Positions 15,386 to 22,484 of a stretch of DNA of 30,390 nt are shown here, piece after piece (position 1 is the stretch's first letter; the number at the start of each line of letters is the position of its first letter). The position numbers and the translations under genes were made by a program. The notes under the pieces were generated by a model. The model saw only the letters and a list, made by a program, of their open reading frames with translations. It did no database searches and was not told where the DNA came from. The DNA is from CAADGU01 sp964581605. GTDB lineage: Bacteria; Chloroflexota; Anaerolineae; Promineifilales; Promineifilaceae. The stretch is taken from contig CAZOPF010000072.1 in assembly GCA_964581605.1 (NCBI GenBank), positions 1 through 30,390 of the forward strand, in the 5' to 3' direction.

Positions 15386-15414
15386 ATCTTAGCAAGAGAG
15401 GGGTGAGGCGTCAA
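15386..15414 (-). promoter_or_regulatory. Sigma70-type promoter of the riboswitch operon
   Basis: On the minus strand, TTGACG (15414-15409) and TAAGAT (15391-15386) are separated by 17 bases, and a start about 7 bases downstream would place the aptamer near the 5' end of the transcript. The -35 matches five of six consensus bases, and the -10 four of six. Confidence 0.6.
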
Positions 15415-15433
15415 ATGGACAATTTGTCTAAAT

Positions 15434-15503
15434 GTAGGGGCGAGGCAGTTGGATTTAATGACATCTTACAAGACAAGGTTTTCCCCAACTGCCTCGCCCC
15501 TAC
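15434..15503. repeat. MITE-like element, copy 1
   Basis: The 19-base arms (15434-15452 and 15485-15503, beginning GTAGGGGCGAGGCAGTTGG) are perfectly complementary, with a 32-base centre containing AGACAAGG. It has no coding capacity. The minus-strand end supplies the TAG stop of the cysM-like gene. A second copy is at 23109-23176. I recall GTAGGGGCG-type palindromes from cyanobacteria and Chloroflexi. Confidence 0.85.
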
Positions 15504-16456
15504 TTCGTCCAAAACGATTCGCTCATATATTTCAGGCCATCGTCGGGCAGGATGGTGACAACCAGGCCAGCATCCAGTTCGTGGGCTACCTGCACGCTGG
15601 CAACCACGGCCGCCGCCGCTGATATGCCCACAAACAGCCCCTCTTGCCGCGTCAGGAAACGGGCCATGGCGTAGGCGTCTTCGGTGCGCACGGCCGTCTC
15701 CCCATCCGCCAGCTCCTCATCATAAATCCCCGGTTTAATCGCCGTAGCCATATGTTTCAACCCTTCCAGGCCGGTAAACGGGCTGTCGGGCTGCATGGAG
15801 ATGCACTGAATAGCTGGATTCAATTCCTTCAAGCGGCGGGTGGCGCCCGTAAACGTGCCACTCGTGCCCAAACCGGCCACAAAATGGGTGATACGGCCGT
15901 CCGTCTGCGCCCAAATCTCGTTGCCGGTAGTGTGGTAATGGGCCAGCCAGCTGGCTTCATTGTTGTACTGGTTGGCGTAATAAACGGTGGGGTCGGCGGC
16001 GGCAATTTTGCGTGCCTCAATAATCGCCCCATCAGACCCTTCCAACGGGTCGGTTAAAATCAGTTCCGCGCCGTAAGCACGCAAAATGGCAATGCGTTCC
16101 GGGCTGGCATTGGCAGGCAAGGTCAGTTTGACATGGTAGCCGCGCGCCGCGCCAAACAGGGCATAAGCAATGCCCATATTGCCGGAGGTGGAGTCCAGCA
16201 GCGTCATGCCCGGCTTCAGCAGCCCTTCGCGTTCAGCGGTGAGGATGATGTTCAGCGCCGCCCGTGCTTTCACAGAGCCGCTGGGGTTAAACCATTCTGC
16301 TTTGGCGTACAGTTCAACGGTGGGGGGCAGGTGGTGGGCGACGGCCGTTTTCCGCAGCCGAATCAGCGGTGTATGCCCAACCTGAGCTTCCAGACTATGA
16401 GGGGAAATTTCTGCCGGGGCAGTTTGGGGATGGTATGAGATTGGTGACAATATCAT
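15500..16456 (-). CDS. cysM: CysM-like cysteine synthase, paralogue 1
   Basis: This 318-residue PLP enzyme of fold type II belongs with CysM, which makes cysteine from O-phosphoserine or O-acetylserine and sulfide or CysO thiocarboxylate. The Schiff-base lysine is Lys63 in NPSGSVKARA, the substrate loop is STSGNMG and the phosphate loop GLGTSGTFTG. The usual SVKDR is SVKAR here. The residue corresponding to the arginine reported to select phosphoserine in mycobacterial CysM does not seem conserved, so the substrate is open. ATG 16456 has AGGAA before it; an earlier in-frame start would translate leader RNA. It lies upstream of the riboswitch operon on the same strand. The stop falls in the MITE-like element. 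Confidence 0.88.
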   Translation of the reverse strand: MILSPISYHPQTAPAEISPHSLEAQVGHTPLIRLRKTAVAHHLPPTVELYAKAEWFNPSGSVKARAALNIILTAEREGLLKPGMTLLDSTSGNMGIAYALFGAARGYHVKLTLPANASPERIAILRAYGAELILTDPLEGSDGAIIEARKIAAADPTVYYANQYNNEASWLAHYHTTGNEIWAQTDGRITHFVAGLGTSGTFTGATRRLKELNPAIQCISMQPDSPFTGLEGLKHMATAIKPGIYDEELADGETAVRTEDAYAMARFLTRQEGLFVGISAAAAVVASVQVAHELDAGLVVTILPDDGLKYMSESFWTK

Positions 16457-16694
16457 TTGCAAATGTTCCTGTTTATTTTGACGAATCGGGCTAAAAGACA
16501 ACAAAAAAACGGCCGCAACTACAAAAAGTGCGCACACAACGCTATCGTTGCACTGCGAGGGTAGCTGCTGCCGTTTCTGATTTCGTCAAAATATCAGGAT
16601 TGGGAACGACAGCTAACGCCCTCGCTCCATACACCTGCAATATTGTCCATTCATCTCATTAAGCCTTTCAAGTTCTTAAATCGTAACAATTTCG
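16457..16694 (-). promoter_or_regulatory. Long structured leader of the cysM-like gene
   Basis: About 230 bases separate the predicted transcription start from the ATG. On the minus strand, GCGAGGG (16625-16619) pairs with CCCTCGC (16561-16555). Inside that are TAGCTG/CAGCTA, CGTT/AACG and CTGAT/ATCAG, making one long interrupted hairpin of 71 bases. Just downstream, AGTGC...GCGCACT encloses AACG/CGTT and is followed by five T residues, a possible terminator. There is no T-box consensus or S-box core. This could be an uncharacterised attenuator; no ligand can be named. Confidence 0.5.
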
Positions 16695-16722
16695 AGTATA
16701 ACAAAGCCGTTTGCCGCGTCAA
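16695..16722 (-). promoter_or_regulatory. Sigma70-type promoter of the cysM-like gene
   Basis: On the minus strand, TTGACG (16722-16717) and TATACT (16700-16695) have a 16-base spacer. Each hexamer matches five of six consensus bases, the best promoter in the window. It shares the TTGACG box with the riboswitch operon promoter. Confidence 0.75.
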
Positions 16723-16789
16723 GTAAACGATTTGTAAGAGTTTGGATACCATGCCTTTGGGCAATCTTACCGGTGAGGGCTGCCATGCG

Positions 16790-16846
16790 CAAACGCGCTA
16801 AAGCGCGTTCGTGATGGCTCTGGTAACGTGCTTTAGCACGTTTTTT
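16790..16846 (+). terminator. Two related hairpins, the second terminator-like on the plus strand
   Basis: AACGCGCTAAAGCGCGTT (about 16792-16809) and AACGTGCTTTAGCACGTT (16825-16842) are near copies whose base changes keep the pairing. The second runs into six T residues on the plus strand. No plus-strand gene precedes it, so it either ends an unseen RNA or is a repeat that resembles a terminator. The rest of 16723-16897 shows one more weak hairpin (CCTATG/CATAGG) and nothing else. Confidence 0.5.
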
Positions 16847-16897
16847 GTATCAGCCTATGAATTCATCCATAGGTCTTGAAGATTGAACCAATCTGGG

Positions 16898-17962
16898 TCA
16901 GCGCGGTTTGCAGGCGGAAATCAGACCATAATCCAGGCGGGTGGCAATTTGCTGTGCGCCGGGAAGCAGGCCAGCCTGTGTAAACCAGTGGTAGTATTCC
17001 TGGCGGCTGTAGGCCCGCCCTTTGGTAATCCAGAACAACTGCGCCGAATAATCGGTCACAGCCAGCGGCCCATCCAGCGTATCATCCAAAAAGGCATCGT
17101 GTACCCACAGTTCGCCACCTGGATTGAGCACGGCCGTAAACCGTTTTGCCAGCAATTGGCATGTTTCCGTCGGCCAATCATGGAACAGGCTGGCCGCCAA
17201 AAGCAGGTCGGCACGGGGCAGTTCATCAGTGAGCATATCGCCCGGCAGAAACGTTACCCGCTTCTTCACGGTAGTGGCATTTGGCTGCCCATTACGGCCG
17301 AATTCGTCCAGCAGTTCGGCGGCGACCACCAACACTTCTGGCCGGTCCAGTACCGTAGCCGTCGCCTGGGGGTTGATGCGCAGCCACTCATAGGCATACA
17401 GCCCGGTACCGGCGGCCACATCCAGCAAATGGCCGGACGAGGTGGGCAGCGCGGCCGCCACCAGCGGCGCGAGATATCGCGCCCGGCCAGCCAGGGCCAG
17501 CGTTAAAGAGCGGGCCGTTTCCGGGTCATCCATGGGTGAGTGGGCTTCTGCTTCTTTGATGTAGGCCGTGCCAGTACTCTGCAAGGGGCCGTCGTTTTGC
17601 AGGCGTTGGGCCATTTCCAATACGCCGGGGTCATCAGCTTCTAGCCCCATGTAGCTGATGAGGTTGGGGGTGGTAGTAGGGGAAAGGGCACGGCCGTACG
17701 CCGTCACATTCACCTTACCATCCTTATCCACCGCCAGCAGCCCCATGGCACACAGAGCCGGGATGAGAACCATCGTCGGCCGTTCCTTCAGCCCCACCCG
17801 TGCGCCTAGTTCGGCAAAGGTCAGCGGGCCGTCAGCAAATTGGGCAAACACAGGGAAGTGGGTGACGGCCGTGACCAGCAGCCGCGAACGATACATCGCC
17901 CGGAAATGTTGGGTGATGGGGGCTAAATCTATATCCTGTCCCACCTGAGTCGCTGGTTTCAT
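16898..17962 (-). CDS. SAM-dependent O-methyltransferase-like protein
   Basis: This 354-residue protein has the two-part layout of plant-type small-molecule O-methyltransferases: an N-terminal helical dimerisation/winged-helix region (about 1-110, with LTFAELGARVGL) and a C-terminal Rossmann methyltransferase domain with the SAM loop LLDVAAGTGLYAYEW and the motif FHDWPTETCQLLAKRF, where the His-Asp pair matches the catalytic region of the family. The substrate is unknown. ATG 17962 is preferred; a TTG ten codons earlier would start within repeat DNA. It lies between the two cysteine synthase paralogues, so a sulfur or thiol acceptor is possible but unproven. Confidence 0.85.
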   Translation of the reverse strand: MKPATQVGQDIDLAPITQHFRAMYRSRLLVTAVTHFPVFAQFADGPLTFAELGARVGLKERPTMVLIPALCAMGLLAVDKDGKVNVTAYGRALSPTTTPNLISYMGLEADDPGVLEMAQRLQNDGPLQSTGTAYIKEAEAHSPMDDPETARSLTLALAGRARYLAPLVAAALPTSSGHLLDVAAGTGLYAYEWLRINPQATATVLDRPEVLVVAAELLDEFGRNGQPNATTVKKRVTFLPGDMLTDELPRADLLLAASLFHDWPTETCQLLAKRFTAVLNPGGELWVHDAFLDDTLDGPLAVTDYSAQLFWITKGRAYSRQEYYHWFTQAGLLPGAQQIATRLDYGLISACKPR

Positions 17963-17971
17963 GTTACTTTT

Positions 17972-18026
17972 GGTGGCAAGTTGTTTTGGCAACCATCACT
18001 TGCCACATGCCACTTGCCACTTGTTA
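17972..18026. repeat. Inverted repeat, GGCAAGT/TTGCCAC type
   Basis: GGTGGCAAGTTGTTTTGGCA on the left faces CACTTGCCACATGCCACTTG units on the right. It belongs to the unit family of 3590 and 13309 and separates the YhhN-family gene from the methyltransferase. Confidence 0.8.
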
Positions 18027-18034
18027 CCCCATTC

Positions 18035-18769
18035 TCACTTGAGCAGTTGAATGGCGGTTCCCACAGAATACACGATGAGCATTTGTCCTGGCCCATAGGT
18101 CAGCCAGATCACATCGCCAATCGAGTTAAATTTTAACCCGGTGAACAGTTCGGCGGCAAGCAGCAAATCACTGAACAAAAACAAGGCTGCGCCCACCGCC
18201 AATAAAACAAACGCCGGGGCTTGCAGCGCCAACCCGGTGGCCAAACCGGCTGTGCTGGCCAGCAGCAGCGCGTAGGGCAGGGCGGCCCAATGCAGCGTCG
18301 TCGTCTCCTGACCACGAAAAATGAGGAAATACCAGGCCACCACCGCCACCAACAGCCAGCCAACCAGCGCCCCCCATCGCTTTGCCGGATCATCCAGCCC
18401 CATCTGGTTGCTAAAACGCAAAATGGCGATGATGTAAAAGATATGGCCGATGCCAAAAGTGGCAATACCGCCCAAGACGTTACGGCCGCCCGGAAAATAG
18501 CCAGCCATAAACAAATCCCCAGCAAAACCAAAAGCCATGCCGACGGCGATGAACAGGGCATATGTTTTGGCAAAACCGGCCGGAGCAAAGAGATACCAGC
18601 TAAAACCGGCCAATACCAGGGTGGCGGACGAAGCCATACGCGCCCAACGGGGTATGCGCTGCGCCACACTCTCATGGCCGAACAAAAAACCGCCAAATAA
18701 TAAAATAGCCCACAGCAGCAAAAGCGCCATGAGCCAGTAGCGTTGGGGATTTTCTAAGTAGGAGAACAT
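18035..18769 (-). CDS. YhhN (TMEM86/lysoplasmalogenase) family membrane protein
   Basis: This 244-residue protein has about eight hydrophobic segments and family signatures including AFGFAGDLFMAGYF, GIGHIFYIIAI and LFLFSDLLLAAELF, in which the conserved aspartates sit in membrane helices. Animal TMEM86B cleaves lysoplasmalogen; the activity of most bacterial members has not been tested. ATG 18769 has AGGAG-like bases too close for a standard site. The upstream in-frame residues (MSNCVITQLPNYT) translate the repeat at 18773-18820 and are excluded. It is likely co-transcribed with the cysteine synthase gene upstream. Confidence 0.85.
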   Translation of the reverse strand: MFSYLENPQRYWLMALLLLWAILLFGGFLFGHESVAQRIPRWARMASSATLVLAGFSWYLFAPAGFAKTYALFIAVGMAFGFAGDLFMAGYFPGGRNVLGGIATFGIGHIFYIIAILRFSNQMGLDDPAKRWGALVGWLLVAVVAWYFLIFRGQETTTLHWAALPYALLLASTAGLATGLALQAPAFVLLAVGAALFLFSDLLLAAELFTGLKFNSIGDVIWLTYGPGQMLIVYSVGTAIQLLK

Positions 18770-18772
18770 GGT

Positions 18773-18820
18773 GTAATTGGGTAATTGGGTAATTACGCAA
18801 TTACTCAATTACCCAATTAC
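18773..18820. repeat. Inverted repeat, GTAATTGGGTAATTAC type
   Basis: Two GTAATTGG units, then GTAATTAC, face ACTCAATTACCCAATTAC. It is the same type as 14293-14330 and 25374-25437, and lies four bases from the stop of the second cysteine synthase gene. Confidence 0.9.
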
Positions 18821-18824
18821 ATCT

Positions 18825-19760
18825 TCACAACGGTTTGCTGAGGTATTTTAGCCCGTTGTCTGGTAATACGGTAACAAAAACGCCGGATTGCTTTTCGCGG
18901 GCGAGGGCGATGGTGGCAGCGACGGCCGCACCTGCCGATGGGCCAACCAGAATCCCCTCTTTTTGGGCCAGAAGTTGCACCATAGCGCGGGCGGTGGCGG
19001 CGGTCACGGCCGTGTTCTCGTCGGCCAATGTCTCATCATAAATTGCCGGGCGGATGGCGGTGGGCATGTGCTTCAGGCCGGCGATGCCCTCGTGCGCGGT
19101 GGCCGGGTGGGCAGCAATGCAGCGGATGGCCGGGTTGTGTTCCCGCAGCCGCAGCGTGACGCCGGTAAAGGTGCCGCCAGAGCCAAGCGTGCTGATGAAG
19201 TGGGTGACACGGCCGTTGGTCTGCTGCCATATCTCCTCCCCCATGGGCAAGGCCGCCTGCCAGTTGGCCGGGTTGTCATACTGGTTGGCGTAAAAAAGGG
19301 TCGGGTCTTGGGCAGCCAATTCCCGCGCCAGTTCAATCGCCCCGTCTGAACCGGCAGCCGGGTCAGAGAAAACCAGCTCTACGCCGTATTGGCGCAAAAT
19401 GGCGATGCGTTCGGCGGTGGCGTTGGCAGGCAGCACTATTTTCAGTTTGTACCCTCGCGCTGTGCCCAGCATGGCGTAGGCGATGCCCATATTGCCGGAG
19501 GTGGAGTCGAGGATGGTCATGCCGGGCCAGAGACGGCCGTCTTGCTCCGCCGCCTGGATAATGCCCAACGCCGCCCGGTCCTTCACCGAACCACTGGGGT
19601 TGAACCATTCCGCTTTGGCGTATAACTGGGTGGTATCTGGCAGGCCACAGGCAACGGCCGTGCGCTGCAAACTGAGTAAGGGGGTATTCCCTACCTGGCT
19701 CTCCAGGCTGTGGGGGGCAAATTGGGTGCTGGTGGATACTATTTCTTGTATGGTGAACAT
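18825..19760 (-). CDS. cysM: CysM-like cysteine synthase, paralogue 2
   Basis: This 311-residue PLP enzyme is close to the paralogue at 15500: it shares HSLE-QVG-TPL, AKAEWFNPSGSVK, DSTSGNMGIAYA, PANA--ERIAILR and GLKYMS/GLKYLS stretches. The Schiff-base lysine is Lys60 and the usual SVKDR is kept, unlike paralogue 1. It should make cysteine from an activated serine and sulfide or a carrier thiocarboxylate. ATG 19760 aligns with the start of paralogue 1; an upstream ATG at 19802 is also in frame. The 120 bases upstream are AT-rich, with TTGATA and TATAAA elements at poor spacing. Four octamers lie in the gene and one just upstream. Confidence 0.88.
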   Translation of the reverse strand: MFTIQEIVSTSTQFAPHSLESQVGNTPLLSLQRTAVACGLPDTTQLYAKAEWFNPSGSVKDRAALGIIQAAEQDGRLWPGMTILDSTSGNMGIAYAMLGTARGYKLKIVLPANATAERIAILRQYGVELVFSDPAAGSDGAIELARELAAQDPTLFYANQYDNPANWQAALPMGEEIWQQTNGRVTHFISTLGSGGTFTGVTLRLREHNPAIRCIAAHPATAHEGIAGLKHMPTAIRPAIYDETLADENTAVTAATARAMVQLLAQKEGILVGPSAGAAVAATIALAREKQSGVFVTVLPDNGLKYLSKPL

Positions 19761-19884
19761 GGCAGCAGTATACGGCCGTGTGCCACCCGGTACTATCACC
19801 ATGCAAAATATCCATTATTTTTATAATTACTATTTGTTTTATCAATGATCTGGGCTGTAATGTGGAAACAAATCCGTTAAGACG

Positions 19885-20241
19885 TTACAAAGATTCCGCC
19901 AGGAGTTGCCGTCTGGCACTTTTTCTTTGCAAGTACCGGTGAAAGGTGACGATAGCTTCCGTTTTGCCGTCGAAATAATCCTCAAAGAAACCCGGTTCAT
20001 TCAACTCAGGCGGATAAGCATACCGCTCCCCTTCCTCACCGTAATCCGTTTCCCAATCGGCCGGTTCTTGATCATCAACGACGGCGAATAGTTCATGGGC
20101 ATACAGATAGGGTTGTCCTTCATCATTGAGAATGCGGTAATCATCAGCTTCAATACCGATAACAGGATACACACGTCCCACTGTTAAGTCTGGGTATTGT
20201 GTTTCAGTCACATCCTTATCAAAGGTAAATTTTGCTTTCAT
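19885..20241 (-). CDS. Hypothetical acidic protein, possible partner of the upstream small gene
   Basis: This 118-residue soluble protein matches no family I recognise. It begins with a beta-rich half (FTFDKDVTETQYPDLTVGRVYPVIGIE), then has a strongly acidic segment (EPADWETDYGEEGERY) and a basic C-terminus (RYLQRKSARRQLL). ATG 20241 lies three bases after the stop of the upstream gene, and its ribosome site AAAGGTG overlaps that stop, so the pair is coupled. An acidic downstream partner of a small basic protein fits an immunity protein or antitoxin, but this is only a suggestion. The octamer is absent from 19780 to 20665. Confidence 0.7.
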   Translation of the reverse strand: MKAKFTFDKDVTETQYPDLTVGRVYPVIGIEADDYRILNDEGQPYLYAHELFAVVDDQEPADWETDYGEEGERYAYPPELNEPGFFEDYFDGKTEAIVTFHRYLQRKSARRQLLAESL

Positions 20242-20244
20242 TTG

Positions 20245-20493
20245 TCACCTTTCATGCCATTTAACTTTTTCTTCAAAGCGGCCAATCCCATGATGTTCAT
20301 ACCCATGAACCTCAACCATCTCACCTTGAAAGAAGAATGGCTGGCTACTCTTTTTAACCCAATGCCGGACATTTCCGCCATATTGCTCCCCCAAACGCTG
20401 TATGTCCCTGATTCGCTGACCTTTAGCGATGATTGGAGACTGTGAGAGTTGCTGTCGTGTCAGTGGCGGTGATTGTTCAGACTGTGCAGCCAT
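20245..20493 (-). CDS. Small basic protein resembling a polymorphic-toxin C-terminal domain
   Basis: This 82-residue protein contains GGNVRHWVKKSSQPF and EMVEVHGYEHHGIGRFEEKVKW, which loosely resemble short C-terminal domains of RHS/CDI toxin proteins that end in a compact beta fold with His and Glu residues. No signal peptide or large delivery domain is attached, so if related it is an orphan module. ATG 20493 has a weak GAGAG before it. It is coupled to the acidic gene downstream. An alternative is an unrelated small conserved protein. The resemblance is from memory and weak. Confidence 0.55.
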   Translation of the reverse strand: MAAQSEQSPPLTRQQLSQSPIIAKGQRIRDIQRLGEQYGGNVRHWVKKSSQPFFFQGEMVEVHGYEHHGIGRFEEKVKWHER

Positions 20494-20563
20494 TTAATGC
20501 TCTCTGGATTCCTTATCACGATTACATTATACAAGCCTAATGTGCAACTTTATTTTCACCAGA

Positions 20564-20617
20564 GAGGAGTTGGCATCCTCAGATGCCAACGGGCGCATTT
20601 GAGAATGCGCCCTCCTC
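20564..20617. other. Perfect three-way-junction palindromic element
   Basis: A closing stem GAGGA (20564-20568) with TCCTC (20613-20617) encloses two adjacent hairpins, GTTGGCAT/ATGCCAAC (20569-20590) and GGGCGCATT/AATGCGCCC (20591-20612), with no unpaired base at the junction. It lies 45 bases beyond the fadD stop. No T-run follows on either strand. It may be a small non-autonomous repeat or an RNA processing or stability element. Confidence 0.8.
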
Positions 20618-20661
20618 GATTAAATTGACCAGAAAGTCGCACATTGCGTTATACAATGCTG

Positions 20662-22464
20662 TCAACGGCCGTACATACCATCCAACCACTCCCCATACCG
20701 CGTTTCCAATTCGCGCCGTTTGAGTTTCAACGTGGGCGTCAGCAGGCCATTGTCTACGGTGGCTTCTTCGGGCAGGATGCGGAAATACTTGATTTGTTCG
20801 TAGCGGGCCAGGGAAGCATTGGTTTTGTCTATGATGGTTTGCACGAGGGCGGTCACGGCCGTGTCCCGCGTCAATTCCTCATAGGCTACTGTTCCTTTAC
20901 CATGTTCAGTAGCCCAGGCCAGGACGGCTTCGGGATCCAGCGTGAGAAGGGCGACCAGGTAATTGCGCCGGTCGCCATGCACCATGGCCTGGCTGATGAG
21001 AGGGTGGGCCATGAGCAGGTTTTCGATGTTGGCTGGGGCGATGTTTTTGCCGCCAGCCGTGACGATGATGTTTTTCTTGCGGTCGGTGATGCGCAGATAG
21101 CCGTCGGCGTCCAGTTCGCCGATGTCGCCAGTGCGGAACCAGCCATCGGCGGTGAAGACTTCGCGGGTGGCAGCGGGGTCTTTGTAATATTCGGTGAAGA
21201 CGCCGGGGCCTTGCAGCAGAATTTCGCCATCGTCGGCAATTTTGACCTGGGAGTTGGGCAACGGCCGTCCCACCGACCCCAATTTCACTTCCCCTGGCCG
21301 ATTGACGGTGATGGGGCTGGTCGTCTCCGTCAGGCCATACCCTTCATAGATGGGCAGGCCGATGGCGTCAAAAAATTGCAACAGTTCCAGGCCGATGGGG
21401 GCCGCGCCGGAACTGAGATACCGCATCCGGCCGCCAAAGAGGGCGGCGCGTAGTTTGCGGTAGACGAGCCGTTCATACACCGCATGTTTTAGCTTCAGGC
21501 TAAAGGGGATGGGCTGTTGACTGCGGCGGCGGCGGGCCACTTCGTCACCCACTGCCAGGGCGGTGCGGGCCAGTTTTTGGCGGCGGGGCGGGGCCTGCTC
21601 AATGCCGGTGAGCACGGCCGTATAAATCTTCTCGTAAATGCGGGGCACGGCCGAGAGGACGGTGGGTTGTGCCACTTTGCATACCTCTACCAGCTGGCTC
21701 ATATCGGTCAGGTAGTAGCCGGTGATGCCGACGGCCGTGCCCACATAATTGGACACCCGCTGCAAGGAATGGGCCAGCGGCAGGTAAATAACGCCCACAT
21801 CCTGGTCATGCAGTCCCAGAAATTCTGCCACCGTCTGCGCCACCTGCACCAGATTATTATGGCGCATGACCACCCCTTTGGGCGGGCCGGTGGTACCGCT
21901 GGTGTAAATGAGGGTGGCCATATCGTCCGGCTGTACGGCATCGCGCAGTTCATCGGGCAAATGGGGCTTTTGCGCCAGCAGGAATTTGCCCTGGGTGGCT
22001 ACTTCGTCCAGCGTCAGCCAGTCCCCCGGCGTCAGCCTGACGCCGGGCGTCAGGCCATCGCTATCCATGACCACGATTTTTTCCACAAATTCCGGTTCCG
22101 CCAGCCGCACTTTGTCGTATTGGGCCTTGTTTTCGGCGATGACCAGGCGCGTTTCGCTGTGGTCGAGGATGTAGCGGATTTGTTCGGCCGTGCTGGTGGG
22201 ATAAATGCCCACCACCACCCCGCCTATGCTCAAAATAGCGCTATCAAACTGGCCCCACTCGGCACGGGTGTTGCTGATAATGGCGATACGGTCGCCCTTA
22301 ACCGCTCCCAGGGCCACCAGCCCCACTGCCAGATTAGTCACAAGGGTATAGTTTTCGGTGTATGTCACCGGCTCATATGATCCCCCACGCTGCACATAAT
22401 AAGCCACATCTTGGGCTGATTCTTGCACCCGCCATTGGATCAAATGGGCAATTGTTTGCCGCAT
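20662..22464 (-). CDS. fadD: Long-chain acyl-CoA synthetase (AMP-forming)
   Basis: This 600-residue ANL-superfamily ligase activates fatty acids to acyl-CoA through an acyl-adenylate. The P-loop-like YTSGTTGPPKGV, the YEGYGLTETTS motif, GWFRTGDIGELDADGYLRI and the C-terminal catalytic lysine region VTAGGKNIAP are all present. The layout is that of the bacterial FAA1/FadD15 type. ATG 22464 has GGAGG six bases upstream; the longer in-frame extension lacks family sequence. It follows the PH-like membrane gene by 20 bases and is probably its operon partner. Four octamers fall in this gene. Confidence 0.95.
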   Translation of the reverse strand: MRQTIAHLIQWRVQESAQDVAYYVQRGGSYEPVTYTENYTLVTNLAVGLVALGAVKGDRIAIISNTRAEWGQFDSAILSIGGVVVGIYPTSTAEQIRYILDHSETRLVIAENKAQYDKVRLAEPEFVEKIVVMDSDGLTPGVRLTPGDWLTLDEVATQGKFLLAQKPHLPDELRDAVQPDDMATLIYTSGTTGPPKGVVMRHNNLVQVAQTVAEFLGLHDQDVGVIYLPLAHSLQRVSNYVGTAVGITGYYLTDMSQLVEVCKVAQPTVLSAVPRIYEKIYTAVLTGIEQAPPRRQKLARTALAVGDEVARRRRSQQPIPFSLKLKHAVYERLVYRKLRAALFGGRMRYLSSGAAPIGLELLQFFDAIGLPIYEGYGLTETTSPITVNRPGEVKLGSVGRPLPNSQVKIADDGEILLQGPGVFTEYYKDPAATREVFTADGWFRTGDIGELDADGYLRITDRKKNIIVTAGGKNIAPANIENLLMAHPLISQAMVHGDRRNYLVALLTLDPEAVLAWATEHGKGTVAYEELTRDTAVTALVQTIIDKTNASLARYEQIKYFRILPEEATVDNGLLTPTLKLKRRELETRYGEWLDGMYGR

Positions 22465-22484
22465 CACTGCCTCCGTTGATCTGT

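Noticed and set aside
15185..15406. Plus-strand 73-residue reading frame
   Set aside because: It lies entirely across the SAM-I riboswitch and promoter and has no ribosome site or family resemblance.
16457..16694. T-box riboswitch in the cysM leader
   Set aside because: The T-box consensus (TGG...ACCGCG type) and a stem I with AG-bulge are not visible on the minus strand.
12086..19760. Molybdenum cofactor or thiamine operon
   Set aside because: The carrier matches CysO rather than MoaD or ThiS, and no moaA, moaC, moaE, thiG or thiC gene is nearby.
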